Notes under the pieces: generated by a model
Databases searched by the model: none
Seen by the model: the letters and a program-made list of their open reading frames with translations, nothing else
What the model was told of the DNA's origin: nothing
From: Candidatus Hydrogenedentes bacterium ADurb.Bin170
GTDB lineage: Bacteria > Hydrogenedentota > Hydrogenedentia > Hydrogenedentales > CAITNO01
Direction: 5' to 3'
DNA length: 64,000 nucleotides
NCBI GenBank assembly: GCA_002070275.1
Contig: MWCY01000009.1
Location: 1-64,000, forward strand
Position numbers and translations under genes: made by a program
Part shown: positions 25,664 to 37,682 of the stretch, in pieces
How positions within the stretch are numbered: position 1 is the first letter of the stretch
Layout of the letters: every line of letters begins with the position of its first letter

Positions 25664-25671
<8 letters not shown>
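24136..25671 (+). CDS. atpA: F1 ATP synthase subunit alpha
   Basis: A 511-residue non-catalytic nucleotide-binding subunit. Seen are the P-loop [11 protein letters not shown] (about 172), the Walker B region [13 protein letters not shown], the family signature [17 protein letters not shown] and the normal C-terminal helical domain. It overlaps atpH and atpG, consistent with tightly coupled translation. Length and motifs are entirely ordinary for bacterial F1. Confidence 0.96.
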
Positions 25672-28367
<2,696 letters not shown>

Positions 28368-28401
28368 TTTTTCTTTCATCGCTGGTTTCCTGAAGTCCTC
28401 T

Positions 28402-28419
28402 TTTTTTTTCTGCTATACT
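28402..28419 (+). promoter_or_regulatory. Probable priA promoter
   Basis: TATACT (28414-28419) preceded by a long T-tract and TCTGC, matching the promoter of the candidate RNA at 19.57 kb almost base for base. The priA start codon is about 85 nt further on; the leader between them (28420-28503) shows no gene. Confidence 0.5.
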
Positions 28420-28503
28420 TTACGGAGGCTTTGTAAAAACATCAGGAACCCAGCGTACTTGCTCTGCCAGGCAAAGGTCTTCGTCTGCCTGCTCAACTAA
28501 ATT

Positions 28504-30972
28504 ATGGACTTATTTTCATCCACATCCCCAGCTGTCAAAGTCGCGCTTCCTCTGAGTCTGGATAAGGTGCTGACTTGGCTTGTGCCGCCTGAACTGGTCG
28601 ATAAAGCCAGGCCTGGGATGCGGGCTCTTGTTCCCATCCAGTCCAGAATTGTTTTAGGAATCATTGTTGAGGTGCTCGCAGAAAGCGACGTGCAAGAAGC
28701 CAGGACGCTGATTGATATTCCTGATCATGAACCGGTTCTTGATAAAAACCTGCTTCGGCTCTGCAAATGGATCGCTGACTACTATTGCTGCTCCTGGGGC
28801 GAAGCGCTTTTTTCTGCGCTCCCTTCTTCGCTGAAGGCGGTGCCCAAAAAACAGTATTACCTCAATGAAAACAAACTGGATTCCGGCAGATTATCAGAAA
28901 TGCAGCGCAAAATTGTCGGCGCTCTTTATAGACAGAGTCCGCAGACCGTCGTACAACTTTCAAAATCTGTAGGAACAGGCGCTCTGCAAAGCGCCCTCAG
29001 ATCCCTGCTTTCCAGACAAATCATTTTTGAGGAGCATCTGTTTCAAGACCGCGCCCGCTCCATTCTCACAGAAACACGGGTTTCCCTTGCAGCTGATGCT
29101 CCGGGTGATCCTGAAACACTGCAGGCGCTTCAGAAAAAAGCACCAAAGCAGGCGGCACTTTACCTAGAATTGCTGTATGGGGAAAAAGAACAGTCCGCCG
29201 ATCTCCTCTGCCGGAAGCACAATACAACGAAAAGTACGTTTAAAAGTCTGGAAAAAAGAGGGTGGGTACACTTGCAGGAAACAGAAGTCTACCGTCGCCC
29301 TTCTCTGCCCGCCGGTTTTCACGCTAAAGACAAATTCAAACTCAATGAAGAGCAGCTCAACGCTTACAATGCCATGTGCACGCCCCTTTTAAAGCGGGAG
29401 TATCATTGCTTTCTGCTCCATGGCATTACGGGATCCGGCAAAACAGAGGTTTATCTGCAAATTATTGAAAAAGCGCTGTCCGTCGGAAGAACAGCGTTGA
29501 TGCTGGTTCCTGAAATCTCTCTGACGCCGCAGACGGTCGGCCGTTTTTATGCACGTTTCAATCAGGATATCGCTGTTTTTCACAGCGGTCTCAGTGAGGG
29601 TGAACGCTACGATGCCTGGCGCCGCACCCGTGAAGGGAAAGTGCGCATTGTTGTCGGAGCAAGATCTGCCATCTTTGCTCCGTTGCAGAATATCGCTGTC
29701 ATTGTTGTCGACGAAGAACACGATCATTCTTATAAGCAGGGAGAAGCACCCCGGTATCACGGCAGAGACGTTGCAATTGTTCGGGCCCGAATGGAAAATG
29801 CTCTTTGTGTCCTCGGATCCGCCACGCCGTCGGTTGAGTCTTTTTATAATTCCGAGCAAAAGAAATCTTCCCGGCTTGTACTGCTGAACCGCGCCACTAC
29901 CAGTTCCCTTCCTGAAGTTCGTATTATTGACATGCGCCGGGAAGTGGCAGAAACTCCGGGACAACTGATTCTTTCCACCGAATTGGAGAAAGCTGTTCAG
30001 AAACGTGTTGCGGCGAATGAGCAGGTCATTCTTCTTTTAAACCGGCGCGGCTTTGCACCTGTGGTTCTTTGCCCTGTCTGCGGATGGATACCGGAATGCG
30101 ATAACTGTCAGGTCAGCCTCACCTATCATCGTGCAGGCGGAAATCTGCTCTGCCATTACTGCAACACAAGCCGCTCCAATCCGCTGGTCTGCAGCCAATG
30201 CGGCTTCAATCCCCTTCTTTATCTTGGAGCGGGCACCCAAAAGGCAGAGGACTATCTTGTCCGCTCCTTTTCCGGAGCCCGTGTCGAGCGCATGGACGGC
30301 GACACAACATCCGGCAAAGGTGGTCATGCTAACATCCTGGAGCGTTTTGCCCGCCGGGAAATTGACATACTCATCGGCACCCAAATGCTCGCCAAAGGAC
30401 ACGATTACCCGGGCGTAACTCTCGTAGGTGTAATCAATGCAGATGCCGGATTAACCATTCCGGACTTTCGTGCCGCTGAACAGTCTTTCCAGCTTCTTAC
30501 GCAGGTGGCAGGCAGGGCGGGCCGGGGCAGCCTGGGCGGGGAAGTAATCATTCAGACCCATCGCCCGCAGCACTATGCGGTGCAAAGTGCATCACGCCAT
30601 GATTATGCTGCTTTTTACGCCCACGAGATCCAACAGCGGGAAGCAGCGGGCTACCCTCCCTTCAGACGTCTGGTTAATTTTCTGATAGAAGGTGAAGACC
30701 CTCTGTATACGGAAAAAGCCAGTCTCCTGCTGAGGCGGCTGGCGTTGGCCCAGGCAGATGAAATGGGGTTTCACGGGATTGCTTTTCTCGGACCTGCTCC
30801 GGCATCGGTACGGCGTGTCAAAAAAATCTATCGCTGGAATTTCGCCCTCATGTCACGCAGTGCCGCCAGAGTGAACGCTCTTTCCCGAGCGCTCCGTGAA
30901 GTTTTTGAAAATAATGCACCGGAAGGCAACATCCGCCTGAAAATAGATCTCGATCCATACGGCATGTTTTAG
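28504..30972 (+). CDS. priA: Primosomal protein N', replication restart helicase
   Basis: An 822-residue SF2 DNA helicase that reloads the replisome at stalled forks. Domains in order: N-terminal 3'-end-binding domain (about 10-110), winged-helix region, helicase with P-loop HGITGSGKTEVY (about 305) and DEEHDHSYKQ, then the zinc module with paired cysteines (CPVCGWIPECDNC, CHYC, CSQCG), and helicase motifs GTQMLAKGHDYP and QVAGRAGRG. All zinc cysteines are intact. It is monocistronic, followed by the tRNA gene on the other strand. Confidence 0.95.
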   Translation: MDLFSSTSPAVKVALPLSLDKVLTWLVPPELVDKARPGMRALVPIQSRIVLGIIVEVLAESDVQEARTLIDIPDHEPVLDKNLLRLCKWIADYYCCSWGEALFSALPSSLKAVPKKQYYLNENKLDSGRLSEMQRKIVGALYRQSPQTVVQLSKSVGTGALQSALRSLLSRQIIFEEHLFQDRARSILTETRVSLAADAPGDPETLQALQKKAPKQAALYLELLYGEKEQSADLLCRKHNTTKSTFKSLEKRGWVHLQETEVYRRPSLPAGFHAKDKFKLNEEQLNAYNAMCTPLLKREYHCFLLHGITGSGKTEVYLQIIEKALSVGRTALMLVPEISLTPQTVGRFYARFNQDIAVFHSGLSEGERYDAWRRTREGKVRIVVGARSAIFAPLQNIAVIVVDEEHDHSYKQGEAPRYHGRDVAIVRARMENALCVLGSATPSVESFYNSEQKKSSRLVLLNRATTSSLPEVRIIDMRREVAETPGQLILSTELEKAVQKRVAANEQVILLLNRRGFAPVVLCPVCGWIPECDNCQVSLTYHRAGGNLLCHYCNTSRSNPLVCSQCGFNPLLYLGAGTQKAEDYLVRSFSGARVERMDGDTTSGKGGHANILERFARREIDILIGTQMLAKGHDYPGVTLVGVINADAGLTIPDFRAAEQSFQLLTQVAGRAGRGSLGGEVIIQTHRPQHYAVQSASRHDYAAFYAHEIQQREAAGYPPFRRLVNFLIEGEDPLYTEKASLLLRRLALAQADEMGFHGIAFLGPAPASVRRVKKIYRWNFALMSRSAARVNALSRALREVFENNAPEGNIRLKIDLDPYGMF

Positions 30973-31005
30973 GTGAAAATGGCTCTGCTCTGCGTCTTTC
31001 AGCAC

Positions 31006-31037
31006 AAAAAAAAGGCTTACACCTATGTGTAAGCCTT
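31006..31037 (-). terminator. Rho-independent terminator after the initiator tRNA
   Basis: AAGGCTTACAC/GTGTAAGCCTT (31012-31022 and 31027-31037, 4-nt loop) followed on the minus strand by T8. It lies 9 nt beyond the tRNA 3' end. The same stem could slow transcription leaving priA but has no T-run in that direction. Confidence 0.9.
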
Positions 31038-31046
31038 GAGCATTAT

Positions 31047-31122
<76 letters not shown>

Positions 31123-31137
31123 TCAATTTCTAAAGGC

Positions 31138-31167
31138 ATTGTATCAGAAAAAAGGAGGCGACATCAA
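31138..31167 (-). promoter_or_regulatory. Promoter of the initiator tRNA
   Basis: TTGATG (31167-31162), an 18-nt spacer and TACAAT (31143-31138) end 15 nt before the mature tRNA 5' end. Confidence 0.7.
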
Positions 31168-31245
31168 GGGAATTGGGGCAGAATTTCAGCAAAAAACGGT
31201 TTTTTTTGTAAAAATTGAAGTTTTGTGGTTCGAAACCTCTTTATT

Positions 31246-32373
31246 TTAGTTTCTTTTACCTCTGCAGCCCAACCCGCGATCGATAAGTCTAACCCGCTCA
31301 ACACTTCGGTCCGTATACAGCGCACTCGTCCCGAGAATCTCATCGCCGAGCATAAGCCGCACATTCCCGCATTCAGTCCCTTCCAGAACAGGAGCTTCCA
31401 GGGAGACAGGGGCTGTTATTTCCAAAAACAAACGATCGCTCTCATCTTTGTTGATAAGAGCTGTTATGTCCGAGGCGGCGCGCAGCCCCACTTCTTCTTC
31501 CATACTTTTTTGCACAGGAATTGCTTTGCCAATGGACATGCCGGCAAACACCGGCTGTACTCGTGTTATTTTGGCGAAACATTCATTAAGAATATCACGC
31601 GTATGATTAAAACGACCTTCCCGATCGCTTCCCATAAGCACAGCGATCAGGCGGATGTCATTTCTCTTGGCGGTGGCTGTCAAACAGAAGCCTGAAGCTC
31701 GAATATAGCCTGTTTTCAGGCCGTCACAGTCCGGCATGCGATCCATGAGTTTATTCGTGCTGGGCCGGGGTGGCGTATTGGGGCGCAAAGCAAATTCCCG
31801 GGTACTGGATCGTACAAGCGTCTGAGGGTATTTAAGAGATTCCTTTGCCAGAATTGCCATATCCCGCGCGCTTGTAAGATCGAAGTTCTCGCGGTCTGCA
31901 GGCGGTAAGCCATGGACGCTGGTAAAATGCGTGTTTTTCATGCCCAGTTCTTCAGCGCGCCGGTTCATAGCATCAAGGCATGCAGGGACACTGCCCCACA
32001 GAGACTCTGCAACAGCTACAGAGGCATCATTGGCGGAAAGCACCGCCATCGCCATCAGCATGTCTTCCAGAGGAAAAATATCACCGGCAGCGAGATAGAT
32101 CTGCGTGCCGCCCATGCTCTGCGCCGCTTTTGAAGTGGTAATTGGTGTATCGTAGCTCCACTTACCTGCATGAACGCCTTCATCAGCCAGAAGCATGACC
32201 ATCATTTTCAGCATGCTTGCAGGCGGTCGCTGCAAGTCGGCATTTGATTCGGTAATAATCTTGCCCGTCTCCGCCTCAATACAAATATAACTTGGAGGCA
32301 GTTGTTCATATCCTTGCTGAACAGTCTGCGATGCAATATAAATAGAAACGGCTGCAATTAAACTGAAGGACAT
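31246..32373 (-). CDS. dacA: D-alanyl-D-alanine carboxypeptidase (PBP5/DacA family)
   Basis: A 375-residue penicillin-binding protein that trims the pentapeptide of peptidoglycan in the periplasm. An uncleaved or cleaved N-terminal signal (about 1-16) is followed by the S11 catalytic domain with SMLK (Ser53, Lys56), SAND near residue 114 and the KTG box in GLKTGYIRASGF. The C-terminal beta domain is present. GAGGAG lies upstream of the ATG. It follows the hybrid kinase gene by 18 nt on the same strand and may share its transcript. Confidence 0.92.
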   Translation of the reverse strand: MSFSLIAAVSIYIASQTVQQGYEQLPPSYICIEAETGKIITESNADLQRPPASMLKMMVMLLADEGVHAGKWSYDTPITTSKAAQSMGGTQIYLAAGDIFPLEDMLMAMAVLSANDASVAVAESLWGSVPACLDAMNRRAEELGMKNTHFTSVHGLPPADRENFDLTSARDMAILAKESLKYPQTLVRSSTREFALRPNTPPRPSTNKLMDRMPDCDGLKTGYIRASGFCLTATAKRNDIRLIAVLMGSDREGRFNHTRDILNECFAKITRVQPVFAGMSIGKAIPVQKSMEEEVGLRAASDITALINKDESDRLFLEITAPVSLEAPVLEGTECGNVRLMLGDEILGTSALYTDRSVERVRLIDRGLGCRGKRN

Positions 32374-32391
32374 TCTTGCAAAAACTCCTCA

Positions 32392-35202
32392 TTATGACTT
32401 ATGAAATGCTTCGTTTTTAAGCCTGCTTTTTTCCTGTTGTATATCACGCTGTTTTTTTATGAGCGCTGTCATGTCGCTAATGGGGAAAGGTTTATGCAGC
32501 ACCCCTGCAATCCCATCGAGCTTTGCGGCAGCATCCACCGTATTGCGCATACCTGAAATCAGAAAAAGCGGCACTCTTCTGGTTTCGCTGCTGATGAAAT
32601 ACGAATTAAGCAGTGCGGCAAGCTGCCCTGTCGGGATATCCGCATCGAGAAAAACGGCATCCGTTTTTTTCTGACCTACCAGTTCCAAAAGACGTTCAGG
32701 AGCTGTGGCAACCCGTGCTTCAATATTTTGAAGATGAAGCGCCTTGTTCATCCATTCCAGAAACTCCGCATCCTGATCAACGACAACCGCCTGCAGTTTA
32801 TCCGGATCTACCAGTGCTGAGGGATCTTCCAGCTCTTTTTTATAGACTTCATCTCCAGTCAGAATATAAAGGATCTTATCAGCAAGTGCCTGGGCGGTAC
32901 AGGGTTTATAAAAGAAAAAGACCTGCGAATCTGCATCCAGATCAGTAGTAATCTTCTCGACATCTTCATTGGTGAGTACAAGCACAGGGAGCTGTGCCAG
33001 GGAAAACTGCTGCCTCAATATCCGACGTGATGTGGAGCCGGCAACATCCGCCTGCGCATCATTGATAATAATGATGTCAAAGTCATCGGGGTCTTCCCAT
33101 CGTGTAACTTCGTAGGCATTGGAAGTGCAGGTCAGACGACAGTGCCGCAAAGGGGACATTGTTTTAAAAGCGGCTTGCCGTTCCGGACTTTCATCCACAA
33201 GAAGAATCCTGAGCGCACCCAGCAAAGGAATCATTTCTTCTTTTACGCCGGACAAGTACGTAGAATTGGGAAAGTGGACAGTAAATGTTGTTCCTTTCCC
33301 CTTTGCGCTCTGCACTGAAATAGAACCGTTGTGAGCCTGCACTATATTTAAAGCAATCGAAAGCCCGATACCTGCTCCTTCATACTGGCGCGTTTTGGAA
33401 CTGTCTACCTGAAAAAATTTCGCAAAAATCTTCTCGTGATATTTCTGGTCAATGCCAATACCGGTGTCCGCAACCTCAAAGGAAACAGTCCTGTGTGTTT
33501 TCATTGCTGCCCGAACTGTAACTTTTCCTCCTTTATCGGTAAATTTTAGGGCATTGTTCAGAAGAATGCCCAGTACCTGACTTATTTTGTCTCTGTCGCC
33601 CCAGGTATAAATGGCATTATCAGGCACTTCCACAGCCAGCGAAACGCCTTTTTCTTCAGCTGCCGGGACAAGCGAAGTCATTGCTTCCCGGGCAAGAGCG
33701 CTGGCATCATAAAGATTTGACGCAATCTGAACACCCCTGATTTGCATGCGGCTGAACTCGATCAGTTCATTAATATGATTCAGCAGATGCCGGGCATTGC
33801 GATCCATAATGACGAGGGCACGACGCTGCTCATCGCTGACAGTTCCCATATCGTCTTCTTTAAGCATCTCAATATAGCCCTGAATAGTGGTCAGCGGAGT
33901 GCGCAGCTCATGGGTGACATTGGACAGGAAACTGTCTTTGGCACGGTCATGAAGCCGGAGTCCTTCGTTCGCCCGTTCGAGATCTCTGGCACGGGCAACC
34001 AATTGGATCTGCATGCGTTTCAGATCATCTATAGGCGTGAGAACCAGCGAGAAGCCATTGTCTTTTTCTTCTTCAGACGGCAGATAAGCAACACCGACCA
34101 GAACAGACGTCTCCGGTTTGCCACCTTTAAGAAGTTCTATTTCCTGCCGGAGTGCATGTCCGGGCTTGTGTTCAATCGATTTTGAAAAAAGATTCATGAG
34201 ACGGGACCGCCCCACGCTGTCCACGAATTCAAAGATTTCCCGGCTAATCAGAGACTCCGTGCTGGCATTCAATAATTTTTCCGCCTGCTCATTAGCAAAA
34301 CGGATCCTGTATTGCATATCAACAGTTAAAAATCCCTCGTTCATTGAAAGAAGCAGCTGACGGAGCTGTTCTTCGGAACGGTGAAGTTTGCGTGTTTGCT
34401 CATCCACCAGCTGTTGCAGTCCGCGGGCATATTGCTCCACCCGGCTCGTAAGCTGGCGGTGTTCGGTAACATCGCGGATTGTTGCCATGGTTAGGCTATG
34501 ATTCCCCCGCTTATCAAATACAGGTGCGCCATTGAGGAGCAGAATCCTGGCTTCACCGTTAACTGTCCAGTTAATCTCGTATTCCGATGCTACACCCACA
34601 GCACGGTTATCCAACTGGCGTGCAATCGTCTCGAAGCCAAAGGATAATGCCAGTTCGCGGGCATTGTGTCCTATTACCGATTGGCGGGATTTTCCAAAAA
34701 TATCAAGGGCCTTCTGGTTCACGAGAAGCACGGTGCCGTCCGGCGTACTGAGAATGAAGCCATCAGAGATGTGTTCAGCCAGAAACCGGAAACGCTCAGC
34801 CAGTTCTTCAATTCCCGCGCCCTTGCGCATGATACTCATAAACACGACAACAAATCCGACAGAAAGGCTGATTATACCTATATATCGGGCGAGGACATTG
34901 ATGGAATCGGCTACATATTCAACTTCACTGAGCCGATCAAATACGCCTGAGAAAACCACTGAGGCGCCAGTCACCAGAAGCAGAAACCCCAGTGCCATGC
35001 CGAAGCGTTCCATGGGGCTTGTGTAATAGCGGACGAGAAGGCTGCTTCCCGTATAGAGCGGCACGAGCACGGAGAGGAAAAGCACAAACGCCCGCAGCGC
35101 CATGTTATCCAGTTGCTGCGAAAATGCGACCCCGCCAAGCCCAATCAGCACAGGAACAATGTAGTAGGTCAGTCTGCGTTTGAAAACGGTTGTCAGATTC
35201 AT
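32392..35202 (-). CDS. Membrane hybrid sensor histidine kinase with two C-terminal receiver domains
   Basis: About 936 residues. Four membrane helices (about 12-28, 36-58, 68-88, 104-124) precede two PAS domains (about 138-250 and 280-395) and a coiled linker. The HisKA box FLSNVTHELRTPLTTIQGY has His431, and the ATPase has NNALKFTDKGG, DTGIGID and GAGIGLSIAL. Two receiver-like domains follow (about 675-800 and 815-925). The first has Asn where the phosphoacceptor Asp should be (FDIIIINDAQ) and is probably not phosphorylated. The second has LDAD and LHKPF and looks competent. The ATG at 35202 starts right at the first helix. No response regulator is adjacent; the signal is unknown. Confidence 0.85.
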   Translation of the reverse strand: MNLTTVFKRRLTYYIVPVLIGLGGVAFSQQLDNMALRAFVLFLSVLVPLYTGSSLLVRYYTSPMERFGMALGFLLLVTGASVVFSGVFDRLSEVEYVADSINVLARYIGIISLSVGFVVVFMSIMRKGAGIEELAERFRFLAEHISDGFILSTPDGTVLLVNQKALDIFGKSRQSVIGHNARELALSFGFETIARQLDNRAVGVASEYEINWTVNGEARILLLNGAPVFDKRGNHSLTMATIRDVTEHRQLTSRVEQYARGLQQLVDEQTRKLHRSEEQLRQLLLSMNEGFLTVDMQYRIRFANEQAEKLLNASTESLISREIFEFVDSVGRSRLMNLFSKSIEHKPGHALRQEIELLKGGKPETSVLVGVAYLPSEEEKDNGFSLVLTPIDDLKRMQIQLVARARDLERANEGLRLHDRAKDSFLSNVTHELRTPLTTIQGYIEMLKEDDMGTVSDEQRRALVIMDRNARHLLNHINELIEFSRMQIRGVQIASNLYDASALAREAMTSLVPAAEEKGVSLAVEVPDNAIYTWGDRDKISQVLGILLNNALKFTDKGGKVTVRAAMKTHRTVSFEVADTGIGIDQKYHEKIFAKFFQVDSSKTRQYEGAGIGLSIALNIVQAHNGSISVQSAKGKGTTFTVHFPNSTYLSGVKEEMIPLLGALRILLVDESPERQAAFKTMSPLRHCRLTCTSNAYEVTRWEDPDDFDIIIINDAQADVAGSTSRRILRQQFSLAQLPVLVLTNEDVEKITTDLDADSQVFFFYKPCTAQALADKILYILTGDEVYKKELEDPSALVDPDKLQAVVVDQDAEFLEWMNKALHLQNIEARVATAPERLLELVGQKKTDAVFLDADIPTGQLAALLNSYFISSETRRVPLFLISGMRNTVDAAAKLDGIAGVLHKPFPISDMTALIKKQRDIQQEKSRLKNEAFHKS

Positions 35203-35236
35203 AGCACACTCTTTTTTACAAAACGAAACAGCCTTT

Positions 35237-35701
35237 TCATCGGGGTGCCTCGTAGTTTGCTGAAGCCCGCTGCTCTTCAATCGCTTTTGCTGCCAGCCGG
35301 TCGCAGGCCTCATTTAATTCATTGCCCGCATGACCGCGCACCCAGACCCATTCTATCTCATGAGAAGCAGATACAGCGTCCAGCTCTTCCCACAGATCCC
35401 TGTTAAGAACAGGTTCATTTTTGCGCTTCCAGTTATTGCGCTTCCATCCGGCAAGCCATTCCTGCATGCCTTTCACCAGATAGTTGGAGTCGGAATACAG
35501 AACAACTTTACAGGGACGCTTAAGCGATGACAATGCGGCTATAGCGGCGGAGAGTTCCATGCGGTTGTTGGTTGAATGAGGCTGACCGCCGTATATTTCT
35601 TTTCGACGTTCGCCGTACAGCAGTATGGCACCCCAGCCACCCACACCGGGATTCGGTTCACATCCGCCGTCTGTGTAGATGATCACTTGTGGCTTCGTCA
35701 T
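35237..35701 (-). CDS. rnhA: Ribonuclease HI
   Basis: A 154-residue enzyme that cleaves RNA in RNA-DNA hybrids. The carboxylate active site is complete: IYTDGGCEPNPGVGGWG, MELSAAIAAL, YSDSNYLVKGM and a late HAGNELNEACD. It is transcribed away from the NrdR-like intergenic region and lies 34 nt before the hybrid kinase, so the two may be cotranscribed. A TATAAT at about 35755 on the minus strand may be its -10 box. Confidence 0.94.
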   Translation of the reverse strand: MTKPQVIIYTDGGCEPNPGVGGWGAILLYGERRKEIYGGQPHSTNNRMELSAAIAALSSLKRPCKVVLYSDSNYLVKGMQEWLAGWKRNNWKRKNEPVLNRDLWEELDAVSASHEIEWVWVRGHAGNELNEACDRLAAKAIEEQRASANYEAPR

Positions 35702-35863
35702 CCCAAAAACTCACTCGGTTTCAGAAAATATTCTTTTTCCATTCTTTACTTCATTATACCCCTTTATATGGTGTTTATAAAATCTTTAATCGCTTATCAA
35801 TACAACATATCTGTTTTCAGACCACTCAAGCCAGTTGTAAAATCATAATTTTTTAAAAAAGCG

Positions 35864-35944
35864 CAACATGTTGCACTTTTTCCTCTTCTATGGTATTATA
35901 AGGTCAATATGTTGTGGTTCAAGTTATGAACATACAATATATTG
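35864..35944 (+). promoter_or_regulatory. Promoter with three NrdR-box-like palindromes
   Basis: TTGCAC (35871-35876), a 17-nt spacer and TATTAT (35894-35899) form a promoter. Three related palindromes surround it: CAACATGTTG (35864-35873, overlapping -35), CAATATGTTG (35905-35914, at +1) and CAATATATTG (35935-35944). The last reads ATACAATATATTGTGT and matches the NrdR box consensus acaCwAtATaTwGtgt at 15 of 16 positions. It lies 30 bp, about three helical turns, from the second. The rest of 35702-36022 holds no gene. Confidence 0.65.
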
Positions 35945-36022
35945 TGTATTTATGATTCCAGATAGCGCCTTACGACAAAGGGTAGACGGTATGCAACCAA
36001 AGATGCAACGGGAGGAAAAGAA

Positions 36023-37540
36023 ATGACACTTGTCCGACTTGTTTATCTGCCTGGTGAACCGGCAATCAATTCTTTATGCCCCAAGTCGGCGCTTCTGGAA
36101 GGTGTAGGTCAGCTTTGCGAGGCAGGCTTTCAAACCGATCTTCAGCACCTTGGAGAAGTGCGCTCGCATGGGGAGGCGTTGATATCTGAAACACCCCGCG
36201 TTGCATTGACCCCAGCCGAAGCAGTGAGCGGCCTTCCCGCCGCCGCATTAACGGTGTTTTATGCAGAATCCCGCGGGGACTATGAACAAGTCCGCAAAGC
36301 GAGTCTGCTCCTAGCGAAATATCATCCGGAGACAACGCAATTACTTGCCGGTCCCTTTGCGGTACATTTTGCAACCTGTGCTCTTGCTGACCTTCCGGTT
36401 TTAGACGGTGCGATTTCAGACCATCTGTCTGCTACGCTTCCACAGGCTGCGCTTTATCTTCTGGGAGGACAAAAGCGCCCGGACAGCGGCGACCTGTCTT
36501 TTCAGGAAAATGGCGGGAAAGCGGTATGGAAACGCCGGGCCGCCTTTACTACTCTTTCTCCTTTTGTATCAAGAAGACGCTGTGAGAAAAACAATCTCCT
36601 TCAATACTACCCTTTATCTTTTTCAGAAGGGCCATGCGCATTTTTTTATCAGGACAAAAAATGCAGTCAGCGCGGATCCAAATCAGCCGCGCTGCTCTTT
36701 AATGAAATTAAATGGCTCCATGAGAGCCATGATGCCACTGTTTTTCACATTGATATTCAACATGTTGCATCGGAAGAAGTGGAAGAACTTGCCCAGCGAC
36801 TATTAGACCACAACCTGATGATTCTCTACAGTCTTGGAAACGCCACACAGTCTTTTTCCCGCACTACGGCAAGACTGCTGCTTGCGTCCGGGTGCCGGAG
36901 TATCGGTTTCAGGATACCGACGGGCAGTCAGCGCATCCTGGAAGATTTTTACGGTATGCAGGTAAGTATCAGCGCCATGCAGTCAGTGCTTCGCCTTTGC
37001 CGTGATACCGGTCTGCAGACCGTCCTCCATCTGACGGGACCCTGTCCGATAGATGATATTCATAGCACGGCGGAGACTGTACGCTTTCTTGAAGACGCAC
37101 ACCCCCATAGCGTAACCCTCTCTCCGCTTGCCGTTGTACCACACTCACTTTGGTTTTGTCAGCCCCGTCGCTTTGGTCTTTCCTTCAGCTATAAGCACTA
37201 CCAGAAACAGATGGATCCTTTCCGCCTTCCTCTCACGCTTGCCGGCAAATGGAATAGGCATCGTCTTGCTTTTGTTAACAAAGTAATTCAGGATTACGCT
37301 TTCAAAGCGGGGCTTCTTTTTAACGCTGACGAGCGTTCGATGCTCCTGCTGCGCTTGCTTGGTATTGAGGGCGTGAGTGACTCAAGCCGCTTTCTGCAGC
37401 ATCTTTCGCGGCTGCTGGAGAGTAACGACGCTGCCGGTCTGTCTGATGTCATACAGAAGTTTAACCACCGTGCTACAGTAGCAGTTTCCAGGGATGCGGC
37501 GGCGATGCCCCATTTCGGTCAGGTTGCGATTTCCCGCTGA
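36023..37540 (+). CDS. B12-binding/radical-SAM-like protein lacking the CxxxCxxC motif
   Basis: A 505-residue protein whose outline matches cobalamin-binding radical SAM proteins. It has an N-terminal Rossmann-like half (VRLVYLPGEP, QLLAGPFAVHFATCALADL, LPQAALYLLGG), then a barrel-like half with ALLFNEIKWLHES, LLASGCRSIGFRIPTGSQRI and a glycine-poor TVLHLTGPCP. Where the [4Fe-4S] motif should be (usually SRGCPxxCxFC) it reads SEGPCAFFYQDKKCSQRG, with Cys205 and Cys214 only. A cluster of the usual kind cannot form. GGAGG precedes the ATG. It is under NrdR-like boxes and 142 nt upstream of trxA. Function unknown; a pseudo-enzyme, sensor or chaperone role is speculation. Confidence 0.6.
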   Translation: MTLVRLVYLPGEPAINSLCPKSALLEGVGQLCEAGFQTDLQHLGEVRSHGEALISETPRVALTPAEAVSGLPAAALTVFYAESRGDYEQVRKASLLLAKYHPETTQLLAGPFAVHFATCALADLPVLDGAISDHLSATLPQAALYLLGGQKRPDSGDLSFQENGGKAVWKRRAAFTTLSPFVSRRRCEKNNLLQYYPLSFSEGPCAFFYQDKKCSQRGSKSAALLFNEIKWLHESHDATVFHIDIQHVASEEVEELAQRLLDHNLMILYSLGNATQSFSRTTARLLLASGCRSIGFRIPTGSQRILEDFYGMQVSISAMQSVLRLCRDTGLQTVLHLTGPCPIDDIHSTAETVRFLEDAHPHSVTLSPLAVVPHSLWFCQPRRFGLSFSYKHYQKQMDPFRLPLTLAGKWNRHRLAFVNKVIQDYAFKAGLLFNADERSMLLLRLLGIEGVSDSSRFLQHLSRLLESNDAAGLSDVIQKFNHRATVAVSRDAAAMPHFGQVAISR

Positions 37541-37604
37541 GCACGCGGGGTTATTAATTTCCGGCGAACAGGCGCAGGTTGCTGCGCGTTTTCCATGTGT
37601 CCAG

Positions 37605-37634
37605 TTGGTATTTTTGCTGTCGATCCTGTATAAT
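37605..37634 (+). promoter_or_regulatory. Promoter of trxA
   Basis: TTGGTA (37605-37610), an 18-nt spacer and TATAAT (37629-37634). It lets trxA be transcribed independently of the upstream radical-SAM-like gene, which could also read through. Confidence 0.65.
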
Positions 37635-37682
37635 TCACGGCAGTCAAAAAGAAACACAGATCCAGATAAAAAGGGTATTGCG

